From Nocardia transvalensis NBRC 15921 (GTDB lineage Bacteria > Actinomycetota > Actinomycetes > Mycobacteriales > Mycobacteriaceae): a stretch of DNA of 64,000 bases. The stretch lies in NCBI RefSeq assembly GCF_000308875.1, contig NZ_BAGL01000127.1, positions 62,001 through 126,000 of the forward strand, read 5' to 3'. Under the pieces are notes generated by a model that saw nothing but the letters and a program-made list of their open reading frames with translations, was not told where the DNA came from and made no database searches. A program made the position numbers and the translations under genes. Positions 63,192-64,000 of the stretch are shown in pieces; position 1 is the stretch's first letter; every line of letters begins with the position of its first letter.

Positions 63192-64000
63192 TGTTCACCT
63201 CTCTTCAGTCGGCGGTCCGCCCAGATCGCCAGCTTCTCCCGCCCGATCTTGGCGTTGTGCCGGATGTCCACCGGGAATCCGGGATGGAACAGGAAGGCCG
63301 TCACCGGCCTGGCAACCTCGAACTCGGCACGGCGCGAACGCAATTCGGTCTCGACGGCCGACTTGTCCACTCCCGGATCGAGTTCGACGCACAGCACCGG
63401 CCGTTGCGCGCCACGCGGCCCCACCCCGACCAGCGCCGTGCGCGCGACCCCGGGCACGGTGTTGAACACCTGCTCGACCTGCACGGTGAACATCGGCCCG
63501 TCGAGCGTGGTCAGGCGCTGACTCTTACGGCCGCAGAACCAGATTCGCTCCTGCTCGTCGATCCACGCCAGATCGCCGGTGCGATGCCAGATGACGTCGC
63601 CGTCGACGATCTTGCCGGTCGCGTTGGCCACCTCCGGCCAGAAATAGCGGGTACTCACATTGGGCCCCGCCACCACCAGCTCCCCGATCCCGCGCGAGCC
63701 CACCAGATCCGTCTCCCGCGCCGCGGCCGCCGCCCAGGTGGGCAGCCGGTCGTCGGTGATCGCGACGATGCGGGCGCGCACATCCTTGGCAGGACGGCCC
63801 ACGCACACGCCGTCGCCGCTGTGCGCGCGTTCGACGAGTCCGCCCAGCAGTTCCCGCGATTCGATCGTCGACATGGGCAACGCCTCGGTCGAGCCGTATC
63901 CGGCGTAGACCCGGGCCTCCTCGGGCAGCACCAGCCGCAGGCCCGCGATGCACCAATCCGGGACGGGCGCGCCGCCGGAATAGATGCTCTGCAGGCTCGG
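63188..64000 (-). CDS. oleC: OleC-like AMP-binding enzyme / beta-lactone synthetase (partial)
   Basis: The C-terminal 270 residues of an ANL-superfamily enzyme; the N-terminus lies beyond the window. Visible motifs are SIYSGGAPVPDW, YAGYGSTEALP, the AMP-binding TGDLAWIDEQERIWFCGRKS hinge, and the C-terminal FLFHPGFPVDIRHNAKIGRE followed by KLAIWA. The last is typical of OleC, which activates a beta-hydroxy acid with ATP and closes it to a beta-lactone. It is the first visible gene of the operon oleC, small membrane protein, oleD. Similar genes make nocardiolactone in Nocardia; oleA-type thiolases would be expected beyond the edge. Confidence 0.85.
   Translation of the reverse strand, partial: PSLQSIYSGGAPVPDWCIAGLRLVLPEEARVYAGYGSTEALPMSTIESRELLGGLVERAHSGDGVCVGRPAKDVRARIVAITDDRLPTWAAAAARETDLVGSRGIGELVVAGPNVSTRYFWPEVANATGKIVDGDVIWHRTGDLAWIDEQERIWFCGRKSQRLTTLDGPMFTVQVEQVFNTVPGVARTALVGVGPRGAQRPVLCVELDPGVDKSAVETELRSRRAEFEVARPVTAFLFHPGFPVDIRHNAKIGREKLAIWADRRLKRGEQ

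Overview
The window is GC-rich DNA from a mycolic-acid-making actinobacterium, most likely Nocardia or a close relative. The best evidence is the block at 37.2-48.0 kb: tRNA-Val, ahpE, a DUF3052 gene, a lipoprotein gene, aceE, a PucR-type regulator (mabR), then fabD-acpM-kasA-accD6. This gene order is the one known from Mycobacterium. GTG and TTG starts, 4-base ATGA/GTGA overlaps between genes and many regulators fit the same group. No phage, IS element, rRNA or CRISPR array was seen.

Layout. 0-6.1 kb: an ABC importer, two cytosine-deaminase-like amidohydrolases and a FadR-type GntR regulator, tied together by three copies of one GTATAC-centred operator. 6.0-12.0 kb: a second importer operon with an amidase and an acetamidase/formamidase, divergent from a second GntR regulator with its own pair of operators. 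12.2-15.7 kb: a MetE-like protein, a P450 and an AraC regulator. 15.7-23.1 kb: a lipid kinase with a SulP transporter, a rhomboid-like membrane protein, and a ppk2 plus P-type ATPase operon. 23.4-27.4 kb: accessory genes of unknown role around a divergent HTH/kinase-like module. 27.6-32.4 kb: a DUF1579-like gene, a DoxX-like protein with a VanY-like peptidase divergent from a two-component system, and a VOC protein. 32.4-37.1 kb: a membrane protein, a wax ester synthase/DGAT-like acyltransferase, a P450 without the ExxR arginine, a small helical protein and a relic of an acyl-CoA dehydrogenase. 37.2-48.0 kb: the core block, where pyruvate dehydrogenase feeds acetyl-CoA to the FAS-II elongation genes. 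kasB is absent, and a perfect 17-bp hairpin lies in its place. 48.1-56.5 kb: a dicarboxylate transporter, an F420-type oxidoreductase, an acyl-CoA dehydrogenase-like protein, DUF3145, two serine hydrolases, a DinB-like protein and a phosphotransferase. 56.6-60.5 kb: fused aminodeoxychorismate synthase followed by a multidomain TerD-like/DUF2510/HNH protein. 60.8-64.0 kb: an alpha/beta hydrolase with a cysteine nucleophile next to an oleC/oleD-type beta-lactone or olefin operon that runs off the window.

The strongest leads are the TerD-like/HNH fusion (58843-60453), the Ole-like operon with the Cys hydrolase, a family of 25-nt palindromes found just after stop codons (two of three with the right arm amplified in tandem), the kasA-accD6 hairpin, the two GntR operator sets, and the ExxR-less P450. 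Function calls rest on motifs and family resemblance read by eye; no database search was run.
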